Assembly (NCBI GenBank): GCA_026391315.1
Contig: JAPLDT010000037.1
Span: 1 to 64,000, forward strand
Source of the DNA: Bacteroidia bacterium
Lineage (GTDB): Bacteria; Bacteroidota; Bacteroidia; Bacteroidales; Prolixibacteraceae
Direction of reading: 5' to 3'
DNA length: 64,000 bases
Below are positions 54,218-62,104 of the stretch, in pieces (position 1 is the first letter of the stretch; each line of letters begins with the position of its first letter). A program made the position numbers and the translations under genes. Below the pieces are notes generated by a model. That model saw nothing but the letters and a program-made list of their open reading frames with translations, was not told the origin of the DNA and ran no database searches.

Positions 54218-55450
54218 TCATATTTTAAAAGGAAAGTAAATATTATCCATTTTCTGAACTTTCCCTTCTTCGAGCAAAGCTTTAGCGACAAACCCTATTT
54301 TCATTCTTGTTTCACCAAGTGGTTCTTCCATTTCCGAGACTTTTACTCCCAGGGGATGTCTGTTGATATAACCGAGTACTTTCTCTTCCAGTGTCATCGG
54401 AACTTCTGGTTTGGGCTCCGCTTTTGGCTGAACGTCAACCGGAGTTTCAATTGGTAATGAAGTAATCGTCGATTCTTCTTTGATAATGGCTCCTTTTACC
54501 GCTTCAACCGGAGTTTCTATTTTCACTTCCTTTTTTTCAGCTTTCCCTACTACCTCTTTTGCCGGTTTAACGACGCCTGTTTTTCTTAACTGAGTAATGG
54601 TCTCCTGCATTTTGTTCCATGCTTCAGCGCCCTGACTTCTGTCTTGTGCATAATCTCCGATCATGTCGATGCTGGCTTTTTGTATATCTTTTACTTCCTT
54701 ACGGATTCCTTTGATGGAGGTATGGATCTCTTTCATTAAACCTTTGTAATTGTTAAGTCTTGTTGTTTCACCACTGGCAAGGTCTTTCCGCAGCTTTTGA
54801 GCCGTCTTTTGATTTTCTTTGCTGATTTCGGACAATCTTTTCTGAAATCCATGGAGCAATGTCCTGGTATATTCTACCCTTATAGCCAGGTTTTGACCCA
54901 GTTCAGCTCTTAACTCAGCCGACATCTCAAGATGCTCTGTCTCGAAATTTTCGAGCATTTCATTGGTATTTTTGAAGATTGCAGAAACCTCATCGTTGAT
55001 GCTTTTGATATCGACGTTGATGTCATTCATAAGGGCATCAAATTCCTTCATTCTGGTTTTTTCGTCTTGCATCCTCTCGGCTCTGCCTTCTGAAAAGAAT
55101 TTATTCAATTCGGCAGCCATTTGTGTTCTGTCGGCAGCGAATTCATTGATCATATTGAAAGTGGAAGTTTGAATTTCCACTACTTCCTTCTGGATGGAGG
55201 CGATCGTATGATGGATATCGCTCATTAATCCATTGTAAGTATTCAGTCGTTCCTTTTCCCCTGTTGCAAGGTCTTTTCTGAGATTCATTGCATTAGCGTT
55301 TAGAACGGCAGCCATTTCCTGGTGATCTTTGCGAAAACTGTCAAGGGTTTTTTGCACGTCACTTACAAGCTCTTCGTTTTCCCTGATCCTTTGTTTGAAT
55401 GAAGAGAGTAGCTCTTCGCTCAAATTTTTCATTTCTGATGCTAGTCCCAT
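54218..55450 (-). CDS. Coiled-coil repeat protein with C-terminal winged helix (gas-vesicle locus)
   Basis: A 410-residue protein. Three related segments of about 63 residues (A about 57-120, B about 120-183, C about 220-283) share the pattern L-R-K-D-L-A-x-G-E-x-x-R-L-N-x-Y-x-G-L-M. The C copy reads LRKDLASGETTRLNNYKGLM. A Pro/Glu/Lys linker (about 295-350) precedes a winged-helix-like end (EEKVLGYINRHPLGVKVSEM, IGFVAKALLEEGKVQKMDN). The repeats recall GvpC-type vesicle-coating proteins, but the winged helix is unexpected. A strong Shine-Dalgarno (55459-55463) is present. I cannot name it. Confidence 0.65.
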   Translation of the reverse strand: MGLASEMKNLSEELLSSFKQRIRENEELVSDVQKTLDSFRKDHQEMAAVLNANAMNLRKDLATGEKERLNTYNGLMSDIHHTIASIQKEVVEIQTSTFNMINEFAADRTQMAAELNKFFSEGRAERMQDEKTRMKEFDALMNDINVDIKSINDEVSAIFKNTNEMLENFETEHLEMSAELRAELGQNLAIRVEYTRTLLHGFQKRLSEISKENQKTAQKLRKDLASGETTRLNNYKGLMKEIHTSIKGIRKEVKDIQKASIDMIGDYAQDRSQGAEAWNKMQETITQLRKTGVVKPAKEVVGKAEKKEVKIETPVEAVKGAIIKEESTITSLPIETPVDVQPKAEPKPEVPMTLEEKVLGYINRHPLGVKVSEMEEPLGETRMKIGFVAKALLEEGKVQKMDNIYFPFKI

Positions 55451-55503
55451 TTTGTTATCTCCTAATTGTTTAGTGAATATTTAGTTACCTGTATTAACCT
55501 GTA

Positions 55504-56142
55504 TTAATTTATTCTGTTGGACACTTGTCCTGCGGAATTAATATCTTTAATTATTTGATCTTTAACCTTTTTAATATCCTGTATCAGAATGTGATCGCCT
55601 TTTTTAAGCAAGTACTCAAGGCATTCCATCATTCTGTTATGCAATTTCTGAAAATCCGTGAATGTTTTCATTGTCGTTCCCTTTCTCATTTCCTGCAGTT
55701 TTGAAATCAGAGAAAGTTGCTCTTTGATGATGGTTATTTTTTCTCCGGCATCCTGCGCGGTAATATCTTTAATGCCCAACAAGCTATTTTTAAGCGATTG
55801 GGCAGTCTCTTTCTGCGCTTCAATAAAGTTTAAAAACCGGCTTTCGGCTTCTCTTTCTTTTTCATCGAGTGCGCCGAGAATGCCCGACATCATTGTATTG
55901 TAGTCTTTTTTCCGCAGTGAACCATTTTTTGCAAGGGTTTCGCAAAGCCTTGAATTTAATAGATCTCTTTCCTTTTTGAGGTCATTTAAGGAATTATGGA
56001 CATTATCGAACAGGGAGTGGGATGATTCCGTAATATTTTCGGATGATTGGAAGGCGGTTTGAATTTTTTGAATCCGGGTTTCGTAAGAGCTGATGATGTT
56101 GTCTATAAAACCATCAATGTTGATTTCAGTCTGAGGGGTCAT
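55504..56142 (-). CDS. Coiled-coil protein next to gvpA
   Basis: A 212-residue, almost wholly helical protein (IDNIISSYETRIQKIQTAFQ, LRKKDYNTMMSGILGALDEK). One segment (about 88-145: LAKNGSLRKKDYNTMM, then GILGALDEKEREAESRFLNF) resembles a single repeat of the neighbouring 410-residue protein. It is the first gene after gvpA, a place where gvpC sits in many systems. Unrecognised otherwise; a shell-coating or tethering protein is a guess. Confidence 0.6.
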   Translation of the reverse strand: MTPQTEINIDGFIDNIISSYETRIQKIQTAFQSSENITESSHSLFDNVHNSLNDLKKERDLLNSRLCETLAKNGSLRKKDYNTMMSGILGALDEKEREAESRFLNFIEAQKETAQSLKNSLLGIKDITAQDAGEKITIIKEQLSLISKLQEMRKGTTMKTFTDFQKLHNRMMECLEYLLKKGDHILIQDIKKVKDQIIKDINSAGQVSNRIN

Positions 56143-56173
56143 GTTAGTTGATGGATTGATGGGTTCGCCGGTT

Positions 56174-56191
56174 ACTGAGCGAAGCCGAAGT
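56174..56191. repeat. Dispersed CTGAGCG(A/T)AGCCGAAG element, copy 1
   Basis: ACTGAGCGAAGCCGAAGT. A second copy (60262-60282) reads CCCTGAGCGTAGCCGAAGGG. This short element, whose arms pair, is scattered in many Bacteroidetes genomes. Here one copy follows gvpA and the other follows the gvpA remnant. Confidence 0.55.
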
Positions 56192-56321
56192 GAAGTTAAT
56201 GAAGCTATCGCCTATTTCAATAAATGAGTTTGTTTCGATTTTAATTTGGGAAAAGAGAATTCTTGGTAAGGCATGCTTCCAGGCAGTAGACCTGTAAGGA
56301 TGTTTTAGCAAGAATAACTAC

Positions 56322-56358
56322 TTAACTGCAAGATGCCTTATGCGGCTTTTGCAGTTAA
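56322..56358 (-). promoter_or_regulatory. Stem-loop across the gvpA stop codon
   Basis: Perfect 10-bp arms TTAACTGCAA (56322-56331) and TTGCAGTTAA (56349-56358) enclose the gvpA stop (56338-56340) and an inner GCC/GGC pairing. There is no T tail. It may stabilise gvpA mRNA or cause partial termination, so gvpA is made in excess over downstream genes. Similar intercistronic hairpins after gvpA are reported in cyanobacteria. Confidence 0.5.
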
Positions 56359-56544
56359 TCCAATTGCTTCGGCATACTTCAAATAAGTTTCAACAGAGGC
56401 AACAACGATCCTTGCTTCAATTGCAAGAAGTTCGATACCTACCAGTGATACTCTTACCCATGCATCAACTACGACACCTTTGTCGAGGATACGGTCAATT
56501 ACCTCTACGAGGCTGGATGAACCAATAGTTTTTTCTACTGACAT
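56338..56544 (-). CDS. gvpA: Major gas vesicle shell protein GvpA
   Basis: A 68-residue, highly hydrophobic shell protein: [20 protein letters not shown], then [20 protein letters not shown] and [14 protein letters not shown] are the universal GvpA pattern. It polymerises as ribs of the vesicle wall. It starts [12 protein letters not shown] Shine-Dalgarno (AGGAG on the minus strand, 56554-56558) precedes it, and a 344-bp upstream gap holds its promoter. The start of a second, truncated copy is at 60294-60341. Confidence 0.96.
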   Translation of the reverse strand: MSVEKTIGSSSLVEVIDRILDKGVVVDAWVRVSLVGIELLAIEARIVVASVETYLKYAEAIGLTAKAA

Positions 56545-56888
56545 TTTTTTGATCTCCTAATTATTAATTAATAATTACCGTACTTAACATAAGAGGGACG
56601 GCTTACCTCTTTTGAGGAAGATCGACCAAAGGACGTTAATCCTTGATGTGCCGGACTCGAACGACTTTGAAGGTTTACCTCCTGTGCAAGAAGAATTATC
56701 AAAGGGTGTGCCAAGAATAATTGGCAAATCAAAAACTAGTGATTTTAATCAGTTAATCACCTGACTATGACGTGCAAGAAAAATGATTCTTTTTGTGAAG
56801 AAGAAATTTTTCAGGACGGATAAGGGTGATAACAGGAAATATTTAGCAAAATAATCGCGTATGGTACGTGAAAATGCGTGAATCCATT
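56545..56888. other. 344-bp gvpA promoter region
   Basis: No gene. It contains a sigma54-like promoter on the minus strand (56698-56715), a TGCCAA-N6-TTGGCA palindrome (56709-56726) overlapping its -24 part, and the hairpin AAGAGG/CCTCTT near 56594-56615 in the presumed leader. The NtrC-type regulator gene ends at 56889, so this is where it should act. Confidence 0.5.
56698..56715 (-). promoter_or_regulatory. Candidate sigma54 promoter for gvpA
   Basis: Read on the minus strand: CTTGGCACACCCTTTGAT. It has the -24 TTGGCAC and a -12-like TTTGAT, with GG and GA ten bases apart (consensus is GG-N10-GC). One mismatch at the critical -12 C lowers confidence. It is about 144 nt from the gvpA start. 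The enhancer-binding protein next door fits a sigma54 promoter. Confidence 0.35.
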
Positions 56889-58283
56889 TTAAGGTTCGGT
56901 ATTACTGTCATTTGAAATATCGTACTTTTTCATTTTCCTGCTAAGGGCATCGCGGTGTATTCCCAGCGCATCTGCTGCTGCCTGCTGATTGTATTTGCAA
57001 TTTTGCAGTGTCTTACGGATCGTATTAATCTCATGCATTTTAAGATTGACCATATCGTCCTTCTGCACAGTTATCTCTGATTTTTGGGGTTTAATCCGGA
57101 AGTCAGATATTCCGAGTGTACTGCCTTTGCATAGCATGATGGCTCTTTCTGTCATATTTTTCAATTCCCTGACATTACCCGGGAAATCGTATTTAATGAG
57201 AGCATCAAATACCTCTGGTGAGATATGGATACTCGGTTTGTTCAATTTTAATGCAAGGGATTCAACAAAATGAATTACAAGGGGTTTGATATCTTCAGGC
57301 CTTTCGCGGAGCGCCGGTATATGTATATGAAAGGTATTGAGCCGGTGAATCAGGTCGAGCCTGAATTCTTTCCTTTCCACACGTTTTTCAATATCATGAT
57401 TTGTAGCAGAAATGATTCGGAAGTCGGTGCGGATAGGGGTTGTATCTCCCACCCGGGTAATTACCTTTTCTTCGGTGGCACGCAGAATTTTCGCCTGAAG
57501 ATTAAATGGCATGTCGGCAATTTCATCCAAAAACAAGGTTCCCTGGTTACACACTTCAAAGAAACCCATCTTATCGGTGATGGCACCGGTAAACGATCCC
57601 TTTTTATGGCCAAAAAATTCGCTCTCCAACAGCGATTCTGTAATGGCACTGCTGTTAACTGCACATAAAATATGTTCTTTCCTTGAACTCGAATAGTGTA
57701 TGATTCGAGCAATATTTTCTTTTCCTGTTCCACTTTCACCGGTAATCAAAACATTGGCATCGGGATAATTTGCAGCGGTGATGGCTTGTTCAAATACCTC
57801 GAGGATCTGTGGGCTGATACCGATAAATTGCCTGTCGATTTTTTCTTCGAGCGACTTAGATATCAGTGAATTTTTTTCTTCCATTTGCTTCAGCCTTCGT
57901 TGCATCTGAAGATATTTTTGGGTACGCTCAATGGCAATCTGAATGTCGATAAACCGGAATGGTTTTCGCAAATAATCGAATGCCCCCAATCGCATGGCTT
58001 TGATCACCGTATCCATATCGCCATGAGCCGAAATGATGATTACTTCCATAAAGGGGCATTGAATTTTCACCTCTTTCAGGATATCCAGACCATTCACACC
58101 GGGCAAACGGACATCAAGGATCAGGAGGTCAATTTCATGATTGTTTAATATTTTTCTCGCATCTCCCACGGTGTTGGCCTCATAAGGCTCAAAGTCTGAA
58201 TCCTCAAAAAAACCGCTTAATTCTTCTGTAAATTGCTTCTCATCATCAAGAATCAGTATTTTAATCTTATCTTTCTTTTCCAT
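56889..58283 (-). CDS. NtrC-type sigma54-dependent response regulator
   Basis: A 464-residue regulator: receiver (Asp in LLILDVRLPGVNG, about 56), AAA+ domain with Walker A GESGTGKENIARII (about 179) and the sigma54-contact loop GSFTGA (Ser for the usual Ala), Walker B TLFLDEIADMPF, and a Fis-type helix-turn-helix at the end (YNQQAAADALGIHRDALSRK). It probably activates gvpA from the upstream gap. Its stop is 2 bp after the kinase's stop region, so the two form an operon. A comparable NtrC-type regulator (GvrA) controls gas vesicles in Serratia. Confidence 0.93.
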   Translation of the reverse strand: MEKKDKIKILILDDEKQFTEELSGFFEDSDFEPYEANTVGDARKILNNHEIDLLILDVRLPGVNGLDILKEVKIQCPFMEVIIISAHGDMDTVIKAMRLGAFDYLRKPFRFIDIQIAIERTQKYLQMQRRLKQMEEKNSLISKSLEEKIDRQFIGISPQILEVFEQAITAANYPDANVLITGESGTGKENIARIIHYSSSRKEHILCAVNSSAITESLLESEFFGHKKGSFTGAITDKMGFFEVCNQGTLFLDEIADMPFNLQAKILRATEEKVITRVGDTTPIRTDFRIISATNHDIEKRVERKEFRLDLIHRLNTFHIHIPALRERPEDIKPLVIHFVESLALKLNKPSIHISPEVFDALIKYDFPGNVRELKNMTERAIMLCKGSTLGISDFRIKPQKSEITVQKDDMVNLKMHEINTIRKTLQNCKYNQQAAADALGIHRDALSRKMKKYDISNDSNTEP

Positions 58284-58284
58284 T

Positions 58285-60216
58285 CTACTTTTTCTTTTGA
58301 GTATCCAACACTAACTTAATTTTTGTTCCGCTAATTATGTCACTCGTTAAGTCAATGGTTCCGTTCATTTCCTTAATTATCTGATAACAAATTGATAATC
58401 CGAGTCCTGTCCCCTTTCCTTCATCCTTTGTTGTATAAAAGGGAAGCATGATATTATTGATATCGTCATGACTGATACCAATCCCATTGTCAGTCACTTC
58501 AACAATCAGCATTTGATTTTCCTGATAAGTTCTTATTCCAACAATCATTTCAACATATTCTTCCTGTTTGCTTTTCTTTTCCATCACCGCATCTTTGGCA
58601 TTGGTCAGCAGATTGATGATAACCTGCTCAAATCTATAAGTATTGCCAATTATTTGAGGAATCTGATTTGCGAGTTGAAGATCCAAGGTGATTCCAAGGT
58701 GTTTGAACTGTTCAGCTATCATCGAAGTGGCATTTTCGATGCTTGAATTAATATCGAAGGCTGTCAATATATAATCGTCGTGGCTTCTCGAAAATGCACG
58801 GACATGATCGATGATGTTCCTGATCCGTGTGATATTTTCGAATATTTTATCCGATTTGTTTTTAAGGAATTCAATGTTGATCGTTTCTGTTTTAGAAGTC
58901 TCAAATAAAATTTTGTCCATTACCATCGAAATGATATTTAATGGCTGGTTGATTTCATGTGCGATGCCTGTGGCCATTTCTCCCAGATTGGCCATACGGT
59001 CGGCATGTATTTGCTTTGTTTCCATTTTCTTCCGATACGAAATATCGCGGATGATGATCATGAACGACAAGGGCACCCCCTCGGGATTCTGTATTAACGT
59101 AGAACTAATCTCAGCTGTAAATAGAGTGTGGTTTTTCTTTCTGAATTTTAACTCAATATTTTGTGAAAGCCCTTCACTCATTGTTTTTTTAAATATTTCA
59201 TTTATGGTAATTCTCTCATCATCAGGAATGAAGAGTAAAATATCTTTACTCACTATATCATCTCTGTTACAGTTGCCAAATAGTTCGAGACCTATTTCAG
59301 AAACCTCGGAAATGATTCCATTCAGGTCGATTAATAAAATGCCATCGGGCGATGCGTTTAATATTGTTTTGTATTTTTCCTCACTTACTTTTATGATCTG
59401 CTCAGCCCGCTTGCGCTCGGTGATGTCAACAACATTTATCAGGCATTGTTTGCCATTCGCGACAGCCATACCTTCGATATGCACATATTTTGGTTGATTG
59501 CCATCTGGTTGGAGTATTACTTCGCATATTTGTTTGGTTTTTCTTCTAAAAACATCATTGAAAAAAGCATTGAAGACAGGCCGCGTACTATCCGAAACCA
59601 AGAAGCTGAAATGACGGTTAATTAAATGTGAACGTTCATTTACAAGGATACCGGCGCCGTTATAGTTCAGATCTTGAATGGTTTGTTCCTTGGTAAGCGT
59701 AAAATAGCCAAATGGGGCAAAATCGTATAGTTCAGTATATTTTTCTTCACTCTTTTTAAGGGCATCATTGACTCTGGTCAAATTGTCGGCAGATTTTTTC
59801 AGTAGTGTGGCATCTCTGATAACTGTCTGTTTCTGATTGAAAAGGTCAAGAAAAACGTTGATTTTACTTACCAGAATATGTTTATGAATTGGTTTAAAAA
59901 GGTAATCGACAGCACCGAAACTATACCCTTTGAACACTTCCATTTCATTGCTGTTGCCGGCAGTCAGAAAAATAATCGGTACTTTATCGACTAATCTTTC
60001 TTCATTCATCTTCAATGCCAGATCATAGCCGTTCATTCCGGGCATCCGAACATCGATGATGGCCAATGCCAGTTCAAGCCCCCGAGTTTTCTCAAGTGCC
60101 TCAGAACCGGAATACGCCATGATCAGGTTAACATCGATGTTCTTAGTGATAACCTCAAGGAAAGTCATATTTTCCTGGGTGTCGTCAACAATGAGAAGGT
60201 TGGGGAGATGTTTCAT
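58285..60216 (-). CDS. Hybrid PAS sensor kinase of the gas-vesicle locus (REC-PAS-PAS-HisKA-HATPase)
   Basis: About 643 residues from ATG 60216 (MKHLPNLLIVDDTQENM). The N-terminal receiver has IDVRMPGMNGYDLAL with phospho-Asp, then a coiled coil, a PAS domain (about 160-270), a second PAS (about 285-400), HisKA with GIAHEINQPLNIISM (His about 426) and HATPase (NAKDAVMEKK, DNGIGISHDDINNIMLPFY). No membrane helices, so it senses a cytoplasmic signal, possibly redox or oxygen through PAS. The frame is open further upstream, but that part crosses a repeat and the gvpA remnant. It pairs with the NtrC-type regulator, 1 bp downstream. Confidence 0.9.
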   Translation of the reverse strand: MKHLPNLLIVDDTQENMTFLEVITKNIDVNLIMAYSGSEALEKTRGLELALAIIDVRMPGMNGYDLALKMNEERLVDKVPIIFLTAGNSNEMEVFKGYSFGAVDYLFKPIHKHILVSKINVFLDLFNQKQTVIRDATLLKKSADNLTRVNDALKKSEEKYTELYDFAPFGYFTLTKEQTIQDLNYNGAGILVNERSHLINRHFSFLVSDSTRPVFNAFFNDVFRRKTKQICEVILQPDGNQPKYVHIEGMAVANGKQCLINVVDITERKRAEQIIKVSEEKYKTILNASPDGILLIDLNGIISEVSEIGLELFGNCNRDDIVSKDILLFIPDDERITINEIFKKTMSEGLSQNIELKFRKKNHTLFTAEISSTLIQNPEGVPLSFMIIIRDISYRKKMETKQIHADRMANLGEMATGIAHEINQPLNIISMVMDKILFETSKTETINIEFLKNKSDKIFENITRIRNIIDHVRAFSRSHDDYILTAFDINSSIENATSMIAEQFKHLGITLDLQLANQIPQIIGNTYRFEQVIINLLTNAKDAVMEKKSKQEEYVEMIVGIRTYQENQMLIVEVTDNGIGISHDDINNIMLPFYTTKDEGKGTGLGLSICYQIIKEMNGTIDLTSDIISGTKIKLVLDTQKKK

Positions 60217-60261
60217 GGGGGAGATTGGTTGATAGGTTGATAAGTTGATGGGTATGCCTGT

Positions 60262-60282
60262 CCCTGAGCGTAGCCGAAGGGG
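60262..60282. repeat. Dispersed CTGAGCG(A/T)AGCCGAAG element, copy 2
   Basis: CCCTGAGCGTAGCCGAAGGG lies between the gvpA remnant and the kinase start. Copy 1 is at 56174-56191 after the real gvpA. Both are followed, reading on the minus strand, by CCCATCAA-type sequence and then the start codon of the next gene. Confidence 0.55.
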
Positions 60283-60293
60283 GTTGAAAAAGG

Positions 60294-60341
60294 CATCACT
60301 TCTATGAGGTTGGATAACCCAATTGTCTTTTCTACTGACAT
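60294..60341 (-). pseudogene. 5' remnant of a second gvpA
   Basis: From an ATG at 60339-60341 the minus strand reads [16 protein letters not shown], against [16 protein letters not shown] in gvpA: 11 of 16 residues identical, including the first eight. A GGAG ribosome-binding site lies in front, as with gvpA. Homology ends after 16 codons, just before a dispersed repeat. It is the front end of a lost gvpA copy, and shows an ancestral duplication in the locus. Confidence 0.7.
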
Positions 60342-60355
60342 TTTTTATCTCCAAT

Positions 60356-60392
60356 TTTTTAAGTAATATGTTTTACAAATATTACTTAAAAA
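60356..60392. repeat. 13-bp inverted repeat upstream of the kinase and XRE genes
   Basis: TTTTTAAGTAATA (60356-60368) and TATTACTTAAAAA (60380-60392) are perfect inverted arms with an 11-nt loop. It lies between divergent genes; it could be a terminator-like element or a regulator-binding site. Confidence 0.5.
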
Positions 60393-60440
60393 TTACAATA
60401 TGCAATTTATATGTGACATATCTGCAATTATTTTATTCAA

Positions 60441-60476
60441 AATGTAATTTGAGATCAAGTATCAACAAATTACATT
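60441..60476. promoter_or_regulatory. Candidate operator of the XRE regulator
   Basis: AATGTAATTTG (60441-60451) and CAAATTACATT (60466-60476) are a perfect 11-bp inverted repeat with a 14-nt spacer, ending 6 bp before the XRE start codon. XRE regulators commonly repress their own promoters through such sites. Confidence 0.5.
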
Positions 60477-60482
60477 AATGAC

Positions 60483-60830
60483 ATGAAAAAGAAAAGCGAT
60501 AAGTATTTTGAACTTCTTGAGAATATTGCTGCAATAAGGAAAGACAAAGGACTTTCGCAGGATAATATTGCAGATGCAATTGGCATGAAACAAGCCGGAT
60601 ACTCATTAATAGAGAAGGGAGAAAGGGGTTTGGATTATGAGCTTTTATTACAGATTGCAATAGCGCTTGGAGCAAGCGTGACTTATATTATCGACTATAA
60701 AAAGCAACAAAAATCAGATCCGGTAGAAGCGATATTGCAAATAAAACTGAATAGCAATACCAAGGATCAAGTTCTTAAATTGGTTTTCGGACAGAATAAT
60801 ATTGAGATCCTAAATACAATAGTTCGTTAA
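60483..60830 (+). CDS. XRE-family transcriptional regulator
   Basis: A 115-residue protein: residues about 10-70 are an HTH_XRE domain (IAAIRKDKGLSQDNIADAIG, MKQAGYSLIEKGERGLDYEL). The C-terminal half is an unassigned helical or sensor region. Divergent from the gas-vesicle kinase. A palindromic operator lies directly upstream. Confidence 0.85.
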   Translation: MKKKSDKYFELLENIAAIRKDKGLSQDNIADAIGMKQAGYSLIEKGERGLDYELLLQIAIALGASVTYIIDYKKQQKSDPVEAILQIKLNSNTKDQVLKLVFGQNNIEILNTIVR

Positions 60831-61262
60831 ATTTTAAGAGTTTTTACTTCTTCCTTGACAGTTAGTCAGACCAGTAAACTGCTTTTCATCACGATACTGA
60901 AAATCAATCTTAACTTGCTGCTTTCATTGTTCGAATAATGGGGAGTAGTTTATTATATGGTTGATCCATCTGGTTATATAGTCCTCCATCTATATATCTA
61001 ATTAAACTACCTTGAATTCTATGATATTCCAACGAATGGAGTTAAGTTCTGAAAATCTTGAGTTATATAATTTCTAAAGTCTTCTGTATATTCCGATCTA
61101 ATTTGTCCGGAATAAACACAACATGGAGCTTGTCAAAGCAAGTGCGACCTATACAGGATATAAATAAGAGTAAACTTTGTTGATTTTTTTTTACCTTGCG
61201 TTCCTGTTTCCATCTTAGGATTTGGCGCATCCAGAAGACTGTAATTTTAAAGAAACGAATCC
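60831..61262. other. 432-bp gene-free stretch
   Basis: No gene supported. A minus-strand frame here (61063-61278) lacks family similarity. TGGAGCTTGTCAAAGCAAGTG at 61124-61144 resembles another dispersed Bacteroidetes element (of the ACTTCGACAAGCTC type). The pheA promoter must lie in the right half; a TACCTTGC near 61191 is a poor -7 match. Confidence 0.4.
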
Positions 61263-62090
61263 ATGAAGAAAGTCGCAATACAAGGGATCAAAGGTAGTTT
61301 TCACGAAGATGCCGCCTTAAAATATTTTGGAGAGGAGGCCGAAATCATTGAATGCCGCACCTTCCGAAAGGTGTGTGAAATGCTCGATCGCGATGAGGTG
61401 CATTGCGCCGTGATGGCCATTGAGAACTCCATTGCCGGAAGCCTTCTCCAGAATTATGCCTTGATCCGTGATTACCACCTGAAAATTATTGGGGAAATAT
61501 ACATCCACATTCAGATGAACCTGATGGTTTTTCCGGGGGTGAAAAAGAAAGAGATCAGGGAAATCTACTCCCATCCGGTGTCGTTTTTACAGTGCGCCGA
61601 ATACCTTGAAAGGCATTTCGCAAATGCTGAGCGTAAGGAATTGGGTGACAATGCGATGGTGGCAAAACTCATCCACGACGAAAAAATATTGCATGCCGCA
61701 GCGATCAGCAACCTGCGTTCTGCAAGCCTGTATGGGCTCGAGATCCTGGACAAAGGTATCGAAACAAACAAGAAAAACTACACCCGCTTTTGGATACTTT
61801 CCAAACATGCTACCCTAAGCGATCATAACAACAAAGCATCCTTGTGTTTCGAAGTTGGACATTATTATGGCGCTTTGGCCCGTGTGCTCAATATCTTTGC
61901 AGAAAACAAGATCAACCTGAATAAGATCCAATCGGTTCCGGTTCTTGGAAAACCCAATGAATACACGATGCACGTTGATGTAGAATGGGATTCTGAAGGC
62001 GATTATGAACGGGCCATCCATCTGATATTAAAGAATGTCTCAAGCCTTGCTATACTGGGCGAATACAAAAAAGCAGATATTAACTCCTGA
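61263..62090 (+). CDS. pheA: Prephenate dehydratase
   Basis: A 275-residue enzyme making phenylpyruvate for phenylalanine. The catalytic domain has IQGIKGSFHEDAALKYFG, AIENSIAGSLLQNY and the TRFWILSK motif (Thr-Arg-Phe, about 177). The C-terminal ACT regulatory domain (about 192-270) is seen as LARVLNIFAENKINLNKIQS. Mono-functional, without chorismate mutase. First gene of an aromatic cluster. Confidence 0.94.
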   Translation: MKKVAIQGIKGSFHEDAALKYFGEEAEIIECRTFRKVCEMLDRDEVHCAVMAIENSIAGSLLQNYALIRDYHLKIIGEIYIHIQMNLMVFPGVKKKEIREIYSHPVSFLQCAEYLERHFANAERKELGDNAMVAKLIHDEKILHAAAISNLRSASLYGLEILDKGIETNKKNYTRFWILSKHATLSDHNNKASLCFEVGHYYGALARVLNIFAENKINLNKIQSVPVLGKPNEYTMHVDVEWDSEGDYERAIHLILKNVSSLAILGEYKKADINS

Positions 62091-62104
62091 AAAATCAATA
62101 TATT

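Noticed and set aside
56820-56880. Second possible sigma54 site on the minus strand (TTTTGCTAAA)
   Set aside because: The -12-like TTTTGCTA lacks a GG ten bases upstream of GC.
60217-60354. N-terminal extension of the gas-vesicle kinase to 60354
   Set aside because: The extra 46 codons run through a dispersed repeat and the gvpA remnant in another frame; the receiver domain starts at the internal ATG 60216.
61063-61278. 71-codon minus-strand frame before pheA
   Set aside because: No family resemblance; it crosses a dispersed repeat and the pheA promoter region.
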